Source: Chlorobiota bacterium (lineage in GTDB: Bacteria > Bacteroidota > Ignavibacteria > Ignavibacteriales > Ignavibacteriaceae). Taken from it: a stretch of 7,206 nucleotides of DNA. Under the pieces are notes generated by a model. It was not told the origin of the DNA, searched no databases, and saw only the letters and a program-made list of their open reading frames with translations. The stretch is taken from contig RHKR01000380.1 in assembly GCA_008363265.1 (NCBI GenBank), positions 1-7,206 on the forward strand. The letters run 5' to 3'. Below, one piece after another: positions 1 through 6,955 of this stretch. The position numbers were made by a program, and so were the translations under genes. How positions within the stretch are numbered: the stretch's first letter is position 1; each line of letters starts with the position of its first letter.

Positions 1-739
1 AATACCTGAGGAAGAGCATGTTACCAACAAAGCTTTTGGTATTGAAGGCAAATACTGTCTGACGGATCTCGATACCCTGAGGAGAAACATCATTGAATCT
101 TCTGAGGGCTGGATCAGTACCATCGTTGTAAACACACCATGCTGTCTCATCACCGATGAGGTCAGGTCTGTCTTCGCTGGAATCCCATTTACCGTTTCCG
201 TTCTTGTCGATTGGATCGTAGATACCGTCACCGTCGCCGTCATAGAAGTAGGCTCCGAGTTTTACGGCATCTCTCCACTCGTCCCAAGCGGGGGCGAAAT
301 CACCCTCTGCAGCTCTGAGAACATATATCTGAGCTTTTGAGTCGTTTCTGCCACCGGCTACAGTACCGGGAACATAGTCCTGAATACGGGATGCAGAAGC
401 AACCGCATTGGACCAGAGTGAACCATTGGTAACGCCTGAAAGGAAGAAACCGCCGGAGAAAAGGAAAACAAATCCACCGAACTTGCCACCGGAGGAGTTG
501 CCGCCTGTTTCCGGATCGAAGATCGAAACATCACCAAGAACGCCGGAGCGGTTCAATGGGATGTTCAGATTGTTAATAAACATTCTGTAGGAGTCGCCGG
601 CTTTCAGTGAAGGAGTGTTATTGCTCCCCTTTCCTCCGCCTTTGCCTCCATTGTCATTTCCTCTGAATCCGAACGAAACCAAACCGGCCGCAAGGACAAA
701 GAGGAGGACAAATTCTTTTACGTATATTTTTCTATTCAT
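1..739 (-). CDS. Exported protein with calcium-loop-like motifs, N-terminal 246 residues (3' end outside window)
   Basis: The frame is open from ATG at 739-737 to the window edge, so the C-terminus is missing. Residues 1-24 look like a signal peptide: MNRK, then a hydrophobic run of Val, Leu, Phe and Ala. A Gly/Asn/Lys-rich linker follows (about 27-42). Residues 167-186 hold two adjacent Asp/Asn loops, DGDGDGIYD and DKNGNGKWD, resembling the calcium-binding DxDxDG loops of EF-hand, dockerin or thrombospondin type-3 repeats; calcium binding is inference. Around 191-232 come an Asp-rich stretch, a WCVYND motif and a GIEIRQTVFAF strand. I recall similar large secreted proteins of unknown function near TonB-dependent receptors in Ignavibacteria, but cannot name a family. 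It starts 17 bp after the receptor stop, so the two are probably co-transcribed. The ribosome site is weak (GGGAA, about 8 nt before ATG). There is no lipobox cysteine, so a SusD-type lipoprotein is unlikely. A T9SS sorting domain may lie in the unseen C-terminus. Confidence 0.8.
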   Translation of the reverse strand, partial: MNRKIYVKEFVLLFVLAAGLVSFGFRGNDNGGKGGGKGSNNTPSLKAGDSYRMFINNLNIPLNRSGVLGDVSIFDPETGGNSSGGKFGGFVFLFSGGFFLSGVTNGSLWSNAVASASRIQDYVPGTVAGGRNDSKAQIYVLRAAEGDFAPAWDEWRDAVKLGAYFYDGDGDGIYDPIDKNGNGKWDSSEDRPDLIGDETAWCVYNDGTDPALRRFNDVSPQGIEIRQTVFAFNTKSFVGNMLFLRY

Positions 740-756
740 ATTCCAAGTTCCCAATA

Positions 757-3564
757 TTATTTACCGGATTGACTTGTAAAGTTAACTTTGAAACCAAGCT
801 TGATGAGTCTTGGAATACCGAAGAAATCAGGATTTCTTTCAAATGCACGATAGTCGGATTTGTAGATCTCCGGATTCGGTGTCGAAGCGGCAGTTCTCTG
901 CCCTTCGAGTGTGTTTATCCATCCGGTTGTGTAAGGATCTCCGGAAGACTGGTAAACCGCAACGGGGTTGTCTGTATCAAGAAGGTTCTCGATCCAGAGG
1001 TACGGGGTAAGAATAAAGTTGCTTACTCTGAAGGCTTTTTCAAGCTTCAGGTCAACTCTGAAGTTACCAGGACCGTAGGCAGAGTTCACATAACCTTTTG
1101 TATCACCGAAGTTTGTTGCACCGGCGAGGATGTTCTGTGACTCAAGCGGAGTATATGGTCTTCCACTGTTGAATCTGAGAAGCAGATTTGCTGACAGATT
1201 CTCGAGGAATCCTAACTGTCCCTGTGGGACAAAGAAATCGACGTTAAGCACACCTGTGTGTCTCTGATCGAAATCGAGGGGAGCAATAACTTTCGGAATC
1301 TCACCGTTTGTATTTCTAAACGCTGCAGTGAAGGATGATCCTGTTGAAGAACCGGTACCTTCTGCGATCGAATAGGTATAGTTAAGTGAGAATGAGAAGT
1401 AACTGATCCTTGAAACGTCGAGAGAGATCGCCAGACCTTTAACTGTACCAAAGTCAGTGTTAGTCGGGGTGATGTACCTTAAGAGCTCACCACCTTCTGA
1501 TCTTCTGAAGAACACTGTAGCCGAGTTTACAAGACCTTCTGTGTTCTTGTAGAAAGCGGTAACGTTAACAGCAGCGAGGTCGCTGACCACGTGACGGAAA
1601 CCGATCTCATACTGTGTAGTAACTTCGCTCTCAACGTGACCGTTGTTAACACCGAGGTTATTGTCGGTAACGAGTGAACTGAGGTCGGCAACTGTAGTAT
1701 AAACCTGATCAAGTGACGGCTGCTGAATGAATTTACCATACTGTGCATGGAAAACCGTGTTGGCAGTTACAGGGAAACCGAGACCGATTCTTGGTGAGAA
1801 GTGGATCTCCGCTTCTTTGGTCTTGAAGTCAGGAGCATCGAATACGTTGGGATCACCGTAGATGTAGGGGAAGAGGGGATCTTTGAGTATGTCTGCTTTT
1901 GTGTCAAAGTAGTCAAGTCTTACACCAAGGTTAAGAACCATGTCTGAGAGCTCAAATCTGTCCTGAATGTACGCGTAAGCGATCATAGGCATTCTTGGCT
2001 CGTTGGCTTCGCCTTTGCTTGTAAGAGTCTTGCCGGTTACATCGTAACCGATTGCTGTCGGCTGAAGTCTCGCATATCTTTCAGCAGTTGAAAGAGATTT
2101 GAGATTGTCAGAAGCGAGTCCGACCGGTCCGATCGAGTAGAGACGGATGGTTGTATAGTTAAAACCACCACCTGCCTCGAGAAGATGGTTACCCATCTGA
2201 GCGGTAAAGTCGAAATCAGCTGTAAGGCTTGCGTTGTTAGTTAGGAAGTAGCCGTTGTTAACTCTTCCATACTTCGAGAATATACCATATTCGTCGAAGT
2301 TCACCCTTCCACCGTTAAATGGAAGTGTTACACCTCTTGCAGCATTGGCGATACTGTCGCCGTAAGCTTCGAGATTGTCAAACCAGACACCGTCACCTTG
2401 TTCATTCTTGTAGAGTTTGTAACCAACGTTCAGGTTCCAGAAAGCGTTCTTGCTGACATTCTGTGACAAGCGTGCTGAGAACGAATAGTTTGCTCTCTTC
2501 ACGAGAGGATTGTGCTCGGCATTGTTCTTGATGTATGAATGTGTGTAAGCGTTGAACTCTCTCATGTTGATGTTGGCACCAAGTCTGAAGGTCCAGTCTT
2601 CTGTGATCCTGTGGGTCGATCTTCCTGTGAATCTCCAGACACTCGAGCTTGAATTCGGACGTGTGTCTGAATTAAGACCGACTGAAGGAACTTCAAGAGT
2701 GATCGCGCTCGGATCCTGGTCGAGGAACCAGCCCCTCTCGGCAGAGAGGAAGAATGTATGGTCGCCATTACCCGGGAGGTAAGGGCCACCGAGGGTGGCT
2801 GTGTAAAGGTTGTATCCGTACTTGTCTGTGAATGACGAAGTAAGAACGTCACCAAAGAAAGTATAGAACGGATTACCTGATTTGGTAGTAACGTTTACGA
2901 TACCTGACTGGGCCTGGCCGTATTTGGCCTCATAACCACCGATCTGGAACGATATCTGCTCGATGGCAGCGTTACTAACCTGTGAATAGTTGACACCTGA
3001 GTAAAGGTCGTTCTGAGGAACACCATCCACGATGTAGAGAACTTCACCGCCTCTACCACCGCGAACATTGAGTGTGGCGTTACCGGAAGCTCCACCGGAA
3101 CCTTCGGTCATAACCACACCGGCATTAAGACCGGCAATGTTCTCGACACCTTTAACAGGCAGTTTCTGAATTTCTTCAGAGTCATAGACTTTAGTGGTAT
3201 TTGTTGCTTTTTCTTCAAAGAATTTTTTATCAACAATTACTACTTCATCAAGAGTAACACCCGAAGCCAGTTCTACATTGAGTTCTTCTGTGATACCGGC
3301 AACAACTCTTATACCTTGGAAGGTCTTGGTGCCGTAACCCACATAAGATACCTCAACGCTGTATGTGCCCGGGTTAATGTTCAGTACAAAGTATGAACCA
3401 TTAATGTCTGTGGCAGCACCAAGCTTGGTACCTAGAATTTTAACGTTTGCTCCTATGATGGCTTCTTTTGATTTTGCATCAACTACCTTTCCTGTAAGTA
3501 AGCCGGTTACTGAAAGGAGCGATACAAAAAGTAGGCCTAAAAAGAGCTCTCTCAAAATCTTCAT
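757..3564 (-). CDS. TonB-dependent outer-membrane receptor with carboxypeptidase-regulatory-like N-terminal domain
   Basis: A complete 935-residue protein. Residues 1-23 are a hydrophobic signal peptide. Residues 24-100 match a carboxypeptidase-D regulatory-like (CarboxypepD_reg-like) Ig fold: GKVVDA, GANVKILGT, GAATDINGSYFV, PGTYSVEVSYVGY. LDEVVIV at 105-111 occupies the usual TonB-box region. The plug domain is roughly 115-230, with LPVKGVENIAGLNAGVV, LNVRGGRGGEVLYIVDGVP and GYEAKYGQAQSGIVNVTTKSG-type motifs. The rest is the beta-barrel, rich in alternating aromatic strands and ending in PRLIKLGFKVNF, a typical last barrel strand, followed by a short polar tail. Such receptors import ligands across the outer membrane using TonB-ExbBD energy; the substrate cannot be read from sequence. 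The start is supported by a GGAGG site 7 nt upstream. The next gene follows after 17 bp and is not recognisably SusD, so this is a CarboxypepD-type receptor but not clearly a SusC/SusD pair. Confidence 0.93.
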   Translation of the reverse strand: MKILRELFLGLLFVSLLSVTGLLTGKVVDAKSKEAIIGANVKILGTKLGAATDINGSYFVLNINPGTYSVEVSYVGYGTKTFQGIRVVAGITEELNVELASGVTLDEVVIVDKKFFEEKATNTTKVYDSEEIQKLPVKGVENIAGLNAGVVMTEGSGGASGNATLNVRGGRGGEVLYIVDGVPQNDLYSGVNYSQVSNAAIEQISFQIGGYEAKYGQAQSGIVNVTTKSGNPFYTFFGDVLTSSFTDKYGYNLYTATLGGPYLPGNGDHTFFLSAERGWFLDQDPSAITLEVPSVGLNSDTRPNSSSSVWRFTGRSTHRITEDWTFRLGANINMREFNAYTHSYIKNNAEHNPLVKRANYSFSARLSQNVSKNAFWNLNVGYKLYKNEQGDGVWFDNLEAYGDSIANAARGVTLPFNGGRVNFDEYGIFSKYGRVNNGYFLTNNASLTADFDFTAQMGNHLLEAGGGFNYTTIRLYSIGPVGLASDNLKSLSTAERYARLQPTAIGYDVTGKTLTSKGEANEPRMPMIAYAYIQDRFELSDMVLNLGVRLDYFDTKADILKDPLFPYIYGDPNVFDAPDFKTKEAEIHFSPRIGLGFPVTANTVFHAQYGKFIQQPSLDQVYTTVADLSSLVTDNNLGVNNGHVESEVTTQYEIGFRHVVSDLAAVNVTAFYKNTEGLVNSATVFFRRSEGGELLRYITPTNTDFGTVKGLAISLDVSRISYFSFSLNYTYSIAEGTGSSTGSSFTAAFRNTNGEIPKVIAPLDFDQRHTGVLNVDFFVPQGQLGFLENLSANLLLRFNSGRPYTPLESQNILAGATNFGDTKGYVNSAYGPGNFRVDLKLEKAFRVSNFILTPYLWIENLLDTDNPVAVYQSSGDPYTTGWINTLEGQRTAASTPNPEIYKSDYRAFERNPDFFGIPRLIKLGFKVNFTSQSGK

Positions 3565-3571
3565 CCCTGAT

Positions 3572-3576
3572 CCTCC
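3572..3576 (-). promoter_or_regulatory. Ribosome binding site of the TonB-dependent receptor
   Basis: The minus strand reads GGAGG followed by 7 nt and ATG. This is a near-ideal Shine-Dalgarno sequence and fixes the receptor start at 3564. It is stronger than the site of the co-transcribed downstream gene. Confidence 0.75.
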
Positions 3577-3627
3577 AAAGATGTTGGATGATGTGATCTG
3601 TAAAAAATATTTGCAGCTATTTCTTTA

Positions 3628-3655
3628 ATTATAAACGGCGAACCCCACTTTTCAG
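3628..3655 (-). promoter_or_regulatory. Candidate promoter for the receptor operon
   Basis: On the minus strand a perfect TATAAT (3633-3628) lies 16 nt downstream of CTGAAA (3655-3650, 4 of 6 matches to TTGACA). Transcription would start near 3621 and give a leader of roughly 57 nt. The -35 element falls inside the terminator hairpin of the preceding gene. Bacteroidota primary sigma factors often prefer TTG/TAnnTTTG rather than this consensus, so the call is tentative. Confidence 0.3.
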
Positions 3656-3666
3656 CAGGGTTCACC
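3637..3666 (-). terminator. Strong 13-bp hairpin with GAAA loop, probable terminator of the T9SS protein gene
   Basis: On the minus strand the arms GGTGAACCCTGCT and AGTGGGGTTCGCC pair over 13 positions (10 Watson-Crick, 3 G-U wobbles) around a GAAA tetraloop. The hairpin lies 32 nt past the stop codon of the upstream gene and is followed by GTTTATAATT, which is AT-rich but not a clean U run. As RNA it would be very stable. Its place between two genes favours termination; processing or attenuation are alternatives. Confidence 0.65.
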
Positions 3667-3698
3667 TAATTTTCATTACGTAAGTGAACTCACGGTAA

Positions 3699-5507
3699 TT
3701 ACTTGAGAAGTACCATCTTCTTGGTTTCTACGAAGTTACCGGCAGTCAGTTTGTAAACATAGGTACCTGAAGCAAGGCTTGCAGCATCAAAGTTCACATC
3801 ATATGAACCTGATTCCTTGACTTCGTTAACCAGTGTAGCAACTTCTCTACCGAGCATGTCGAATACCTTGAGGGTAACATTGGCTCTTTCACCAACATTG
3901 AATTTGATCGATGTGGTTGGGTTGAATGGATTCGGGAAGTTCTGCGACAGGGCGAAACCTGTAGGAGCACTTACTTCATCTTCAACACCGGTAGCTGTGA
4001 ATGTCCAGCCGCCAACATAGCATACGCCAGGCTGTGTTTCAAGACCGGCGCCGTTAGGGAAGTATCCTGTATAACCGGCAGGGTAGTTCATGAATACATA
4101 GGCAGTGTATGAGTTGTTGCCGTTGCTCTGAATGTAAGGAGCAGCATGATTGGCGTTTTCATTCATTCCAGGGCTGTCTGTAAGGTTTACAGGAGCTGAC
4201 CATTCGCCACCAGCAGCAGGTCTCCATGAAGCGTAGATATCTACGAGGGAGTCTGTGAGTGAGCGGGGCATGTTCCATGTAGCCACGATAACATTTTTGT
4301 CCTTGTCGAATGAAAGGTAAGCAGCAGGACCTACCTGGCCGAGACCAGGACCGTCAAGTTTGGTATATGAGCTGTCGCCGATACCGTGGTAAACAACTTT
4401 ACCTTCCCATCCGGTTGCTGTTTCATAAACTTCTACGAGTGCGTTTTCGCCGCTGTTGTTGTCAACAGTGGTATCGGTAACGCAGAAGAGCATGTGAGCA
4501 AAACCGTCTTTGTCGATATGGATATCACCAACGTAGGAAACGAATGCATCAAGCTTTACATAATCGTAAAGTCTGTCATATCTTGCGAGGGCAGGAATGT
4601 TTCTGAAGTCAGCAACTTTCCAGGTTGACCATGTGGCACCGTTGTCGGTTGATTTGGAGAATCCTGGTAACCAGCCGGACACGATCGGGGTCTGTGTCGG
4701 GAATGTACCGAGAACACCATAAACAATGGTACCATTGTGGGCAGCACCGCCCATAGCGATGTTACCGCCATCTTCCCATGTAGCACTTGTCCATGTAGGA
4801 GGGATGAGGGTATCAACGGTCTGGAAATCAACGGTTTTCCAAAGCTTCAGTGACGCATTGGTCTGGTTGTCTGAAGCCCACATAACACCGGCAGTACCGT
4901 CGTTAGCGAAGGTAGGAACCTGTGATGAGAAGAGAAGGTTCGGATCAGTGTAGATGGCTGAAACCTGGAAGCCTGAACCGGCATACTCATCAGCACCTGC
5001 ACCAACACCACCGAAAGCTCCGGCTACGAGCTCAGGCCATGATCCGGCCACGAGAGCATCCTGGACGTTTGAGCTCTTGGTTGGGTTGTTGAAGGTAAGT
5101 GAAGGATACCTTGCGTTGAAAGCTGAGTTGCTTCCGTTCATCGCGGGGGTTACTCTTCCCCATGTTGCACCGGCGTCTGTTGAGTAGTTGTAAAATACTC
5201 TACCTGATGAACCATAGGTTGTGTGACCTCTGTGGAGAAGCATTACAGTGTTCGTCCAAGGGTCAAATGCCAATGGGTTCAACGCGCCAATGGCTGGGCC
5301 ATAGCAGTTAGCCATGGTGTCCGCGGCTACCCAGTTGAGTGCTGACGGGCCCCAGGTAGGGGTGCCACCGGTAAGGGGAACTGATACTGTTTCAGTAACA
5401 GGTTCAACTTTTACCGGAGCTTTTTTCCCGACTTCTCTTTTATCCTGAGCCTGGAGAGACATTACCAAAGTAACGCTGGCAAGCAAAAAGAGTGTTCTTT
5501 TAAGCAT
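3699..5507 (-). CDS. Secreted Asp-box (BNR/propeller-like) protein with type IX secretion C-terminal sorting domain
   Basis: A complete 602-residue protein. Residues 1-20 form a signal peptide ending LQA, with likely cleavage before QDK. The body (about 45-505) has two clear Asp boxes, STDAGATW (109-116) and STDNGATW (286-293), and a degenerate third near 426-436. Such boxes mark beta-propeller blades in sialidase/BNR-like folds. No FRIP motif or obvious sialidase arginine set is seen, so catalytic activity should not be assumed; binding or structural roles fit as well. Residues 523-602 form a T9SS type A sorting domain: NFPNPFNP, GREVATLV, SGTYVYKL and terminal KKMVLLK. It is therefore predicted to be exported by Sec, carried across the outer membrane by T9SS and released or surface-attached after removal of the domain. 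The start is supported by AGGAG 6 nt upstream. The gene stands alone between a 354-bp gap and a terminator, upstream of the receptor operon. Confidence 0.93.
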   Translation of the reverse strand: MLKRTLFLLASVTLVMSLQAQDKREVGKKAPVKVEPVTETVSVPLTGGTPTWGPSALNWVAADTMANCYGPAIGALNPLAFDPWTNTVMLLHRGHTTYGSSGRVFYNYSTDAGATWGRVTPAMNGSNSAFNARYPSLTFNNPTKSSNVQDALVAGSWPELVAGAFGGVGAGADEYAGSGFQVSAIYTDPNLLFSSQVPTFANDGTAGVMWASDNQTNASLKLWKTVDFQTVDTLIPPTWTSATWEDGGNIAMGGAAHNGTIVYGVLGTFPTQTPIVSGWLPGFSKSTDNGATWSTWKVADFRNIPALARYDRLYDYVKLDAFVSYVGDIHIDKDGFAHMLFCVTDTTVDNNSGENALVEVYETATGWEGKVVYHGIGDSSYTKLDGPGLGQVGPAAYLSFDKDKNVIVATWNMPRSLTDSLVDIYASWRPAAGGEWSAPVNLTDSPGMNENANHAAPYIQSNGNNSYTAYVFMNYPAGYTGYFPNGAGLETQPGVCYVGGWTFTATGVEDEVSAPTGFALSQNFPNPFNPTTSIKFNVGERANVTLKVFDMLGREVATLVNEVKESGSYDVNFDAASLASGTYVYKLTAGNFVETKKMVLLK

Positions 5508-5513
5508 AGGATA

Positions 5514-5518
5514 CTCCT
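5514..5518 (-). promoter_or_regulatory. Ribosome binding site of the T9SS-exported protein
   Basis: The minus strand carries AGGAG, then 6 nt, then ATG. It confirms the start at 5507, which also begins a good signal peptide. Confidence 0.7.
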
Positions 5519-5582
5519 ATTTAATGATTGGTTTTGGATTGTTATTTAGAAAAGTTAGCAAAAAACTACGAATCTAGTTTTT

Positions 5583-5611
5583 ATTTTAATCAGATTTTAC
5601 CACTTTTCCAA
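5583..5611 (-). promoter_or_regulatory. Candidate promoter of the T9SS-exported protein gene
   Basis: On the minus strand TTGGAA (5611-5606) is followed after exactly 17 nt by TAAAAT (5588-5583), four and five matches to the sigma-70 consensus. Transcription would begin near 5576, leaving a leader of about 70 nt. AT-rich DNA gives such matches by chance, so confidence is low. Confidence 0.3.
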
Positions 5612-5709
5612 GAAGTTTATTGCCCGGCCGTGTTTAAAGTGACCGAATGCACTAACTCCCGGCTAAATGATGACTTTCAAATAACAAGATTGTTTCTCTT
5701 CTTCAGTCT

Positions 5710-5734
5710 AAAAAAAACCGATTTAGAGAAACGG
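5710..5734 (-). terminator. Weak stem followed by eight T's, possible terminator
   Basis: The minus strand reads CCGTTTCTCTAAATCGG and then eight T's (5717-5710). The stem is only CCG/CGG plus two A-T pairs with a mismatch, so the T run is the stronger part of the signal. It could end transcripts from the dnaE-reductase-thioredoxin side that escape the hairpin at 5798-5831. Confidence 0.3.
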
Positions 5735-5797
5735 AAATTATTTATTTAATTTTTTTTAAGCAACAATAATTTTTAAAATTTTCGGGAAATCTGCTCT

Positions 5798-5831
5798 TTT
5801 AGCACCAATATTTCGCATCCGTGGCGCTAAA
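5798..5831 (-). terminator. 10-bp hairpin downstream of the thioredoxin remnant
   Basis: The minus-strand arms TTTAGCGCCA (5831-5822) and TGGTGCTAAA (5807-5798) pair over 10 bp with one G-U wobble and a 14-nt loop. It sits 30 nt past the thioredoxin stop, where a terminator is expected. No U run follows on the minus strand, while a T-rich stretch lies on the plus-strand side, so direction and function are uncertain. Confidence 0.4.
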
Positions 5832-5861
5832 TACCGATTTTTACAAATTTTTGAAAGGTAA

Positions 5862-6134
5862 TTAAATATACGGGGTCATTTTTTGTACTATTACATTCTT
5901 CTGTACAGCACCGATTATTGTATCGACCACCTGTCCGTTTTTGAACAGCAGAAGTGTCGGTATGCTTCTTACACCATACTTAACGGCGGTATCGGGATTC
6001 TCATCCACATCAAGCTTTCCGATCTTTACTTTCCCTTCATACTCACCGGCGAGTTGCTCAACGACCGGAGCAATGGCACGGCACGGACCACACCAAACCG
6101 CCCAAAAGTCGATAAGCCATAACTTACGATGTCT
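5862..6134 (-). pseudogene. trxA: Thioredoxin, N-terminally truncated and out of frame with the upstream reductase
   Basis: The frame between a TGA (6137-6135) and TAA (5864-5862) encodes 90 residues. From [15 protein letters not shown] onward they are a textbook thioredoxin: active site WCGPC (residues 14-18), [12 protein letters not shown], the cis-proline motif SIPT (57-60), [10 protein letters not shown] and a normal C-terminus. In E. coli thioredoxin the WCGPC tryptophan is near residue 31, so about 18 N-terminal residues (first strand and helix) are missing. No ATG, GTG or TTG exists in this frame before the active site, so it cannot start normally. Its upstream end coincides with the end of the reductase homology, and it lies in the -1 frame relative to that gene. 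A deletion joining two genes, a frameshifted fusion, or an assembly chimera would all give this picture. If intact it would reduce protein disulfides in the cytoplasm. Confidence 0.8.
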
Positions 6135-6916
6135 TCACCACCATCAACATTAATGACGCCACCGCTTACCCATCGGGCTTCGCGCCTGCAAAGGAGTGAA
6201 ATGGTGTCAGCCACATCTTCAGGGGTGGTTAATCTGCAGCCCGGATTTTTCCTCCTGGCCACTTCGAGCATCGGGATACTGCCGGGGATCTTCCTTAATG
6301 CAGGGGTATCCGTTACACCGGCCATGATCGAGTTTGCGGTGATTCCAAACGGACCGAGCTCAACAGACAGTTGTCTGATATGTGACTCGAGTGCCGCTTT
6401 TGCAGCTGAAACAGCCCCATACGACGGTATGATCGAGTGCCCGCCGGAGCTGGTCATCCCGAATATCCTGCCGTCATTCGCCAAAAGGCCCGCCTTGAAA
6501 AGATCCTGTACCCAGTATACAAGCGAATGTGCCATTACATCGAGGGTCATTTCCATCTGTGCCTTGGTAATGTATTTTTCACCTTCAGCCGGTACGAATG
6601 GCAAAAGTGTACCAAATGCGAGAGAATGCATTACGACTTTAATTTTTGGATGAGTCTCTTCTGAAAGCAGTGCTTCGATTATCTCTTGTCTTTTCTTCTC
6701 ATCGGCCGCGTTCATGTTAAAGAAACGTGCATCAACGCCGAAACTCTTTATTTTATCAATGATCCCGTTCACCAGCGGCATATTGACTGCTCTGTCAAGA
6801 TGCACACCGATTATGTTGTATCCGTCTTCTGCAAGCCTGACCGCTGTCGCCCCACCAAATCCGGATGAAGCTCCCAATATCAGCGCATAGTACTTGTCAG
6901 TGGATCCATTGCTCAT
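6026..6916 (-). CDS. Short-chain dehydrogenase, FabL-like enoyl-ACP reductase, with aberrant C-terminal tail
   Basis: The frame encodes 296 residues. G15-A-S-S-G19-F-G21 is the Rossmann NAD(P)H loop of classical SDRs. HSLA (97-100) replaces the usual NNAG and recalls FabI. S156/S157 and Y166-x6-K173 (YGAVSAAK) have the Tyr-x6-Lys spacing that marks enoyl-ACP reductases of the FabI/FabL type rather than ordinary YxxxK SDRs. The C-terminal part ([16 protein letters not shown]) matches FabL layout. The expected role is reduction of the enoyl-ACP double bond, the last step of the fatty-acid elongation cycle; another SDR reaction remains possible. Homology ends near residue 265 (GGEDIVS), the usual family length. 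The remaining ~31 residues are thioredoxin DNA read in the wrong frame, so the native stop seems lost. The start is supported by AAAGG 8 nt upstream. Confidence 0.85.
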   Translation of the reverse strand: MSNGSTDKYYALILGASSGFGGATAVRLAEDGYNIIGVHLDRAVNMPLVNGIIDKIKSFGVDARFFNMNAADEKKRQEIIEALLSEETHPKIKVVMHSLAFGTLLPFVPAEGEKYITKAQMEMTLDVMAHSLVYWVQDLFKAGLLANDGRIFGMTSSGGHSIIPSYGAVSAAKAALESHIRQLSVELGPFGITANSIMAGVTDTPALRKIPGSIPMLEVARRKNPGCRLTTPEDVADTISLLCRREARWVSGGVINVDGGEDIVSYGLSTFGRFGVVRAVPLLRSLSNSPVSMKGK

Positions 6917-6924
6917 AGATGCTA

Positions 6925-6929
6925 CCTTT
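6925..6929 (-). promoter_or_regulatory. Ribosome binding site of the FabL-like reductase
   Basis: The minus strand has AAAGG followed by 8 nt and ATG. This is a moderate Shine-Dalgarno site and supports the start at 6916, which leaves only seven residues before the first Rossmann strand, as usual for the family. Confidence 0.55.
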
Positions 6930-6955
6930 GTTGTGGATTTTGTTGAAAGTTGAAT

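Larger units (their letters stand above)
5508..5861 (-). other. AT-rich 354-bp intergenic region with no supportable gene
   Basis: This stretch separates the thioredoxin remnant from the T9SS protein gene. It is clearly richer in A and T than the flanking genes, with long A and T runs near 5710-5780. A 73-codon plus-strand frame (5528-5749) has unconvincing composition, no recognisable motif and no clear ribosome site, so it is not called. The region holds two weak hairpins (termination of the upstream unit) and a candidate promoter for the downstream gene. I see no tRNA-like or riboswitch-like structure, but covariance models were not run. Confidence 0.6.

Noticed and set aside
769..1140. 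123-codon plus-strand frame opposite the receptor 3' end
   Set aside because: It is antisense to the conserved TonB-receptor barrel, lacks a ribosome site and resembles no known protein; a shadow frame.
2562..2855. 97-codon minus-strand frame inside the receptor gene
   Set aside because: It overlaps the receptor in another frame of the same strand, is Ser/Thr/Arg-rich in the way of out-of-frame translations and has no independent signal.
5528..5749. 73-codon plus-strand frame in the AT-rich gap
   Set aside because: Composition is that of random AT-rich DNA, there is no clear ribosome site or motif, and all real genes here run on the minus strand.
5500..5861. Riboswitch, tRNA or CRISPR in the largest gap
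   Set aside because: No cloverleaf, no repeated units and no recognisable aptamer core could be found by eye; only weak hairpins and A/T runs are present.
6026..6121. Reading the last ~31 residues of the reductase as a genuine C-terminal extension
   Set aside because: The same bases encode highly conserved thioredoxin residues in the -1 frame, whereas the extension has no SDR counterpart.
5883..6122. 79-codon plus-strand frame near the thioredoxin remnant
   Set aside because: It is the reverse strand of the thioredoxin coding sequence, whose minus-strand translation has the WCGPC and SIPT motifs.
6129..6653. 174-codon plus-strand open frame opposite the reductase
   Set aside because: It lies wholly antisense to a gene with clear SDR motifs, has no recognisable domain, and long antisense frames are expected here from codon composition.
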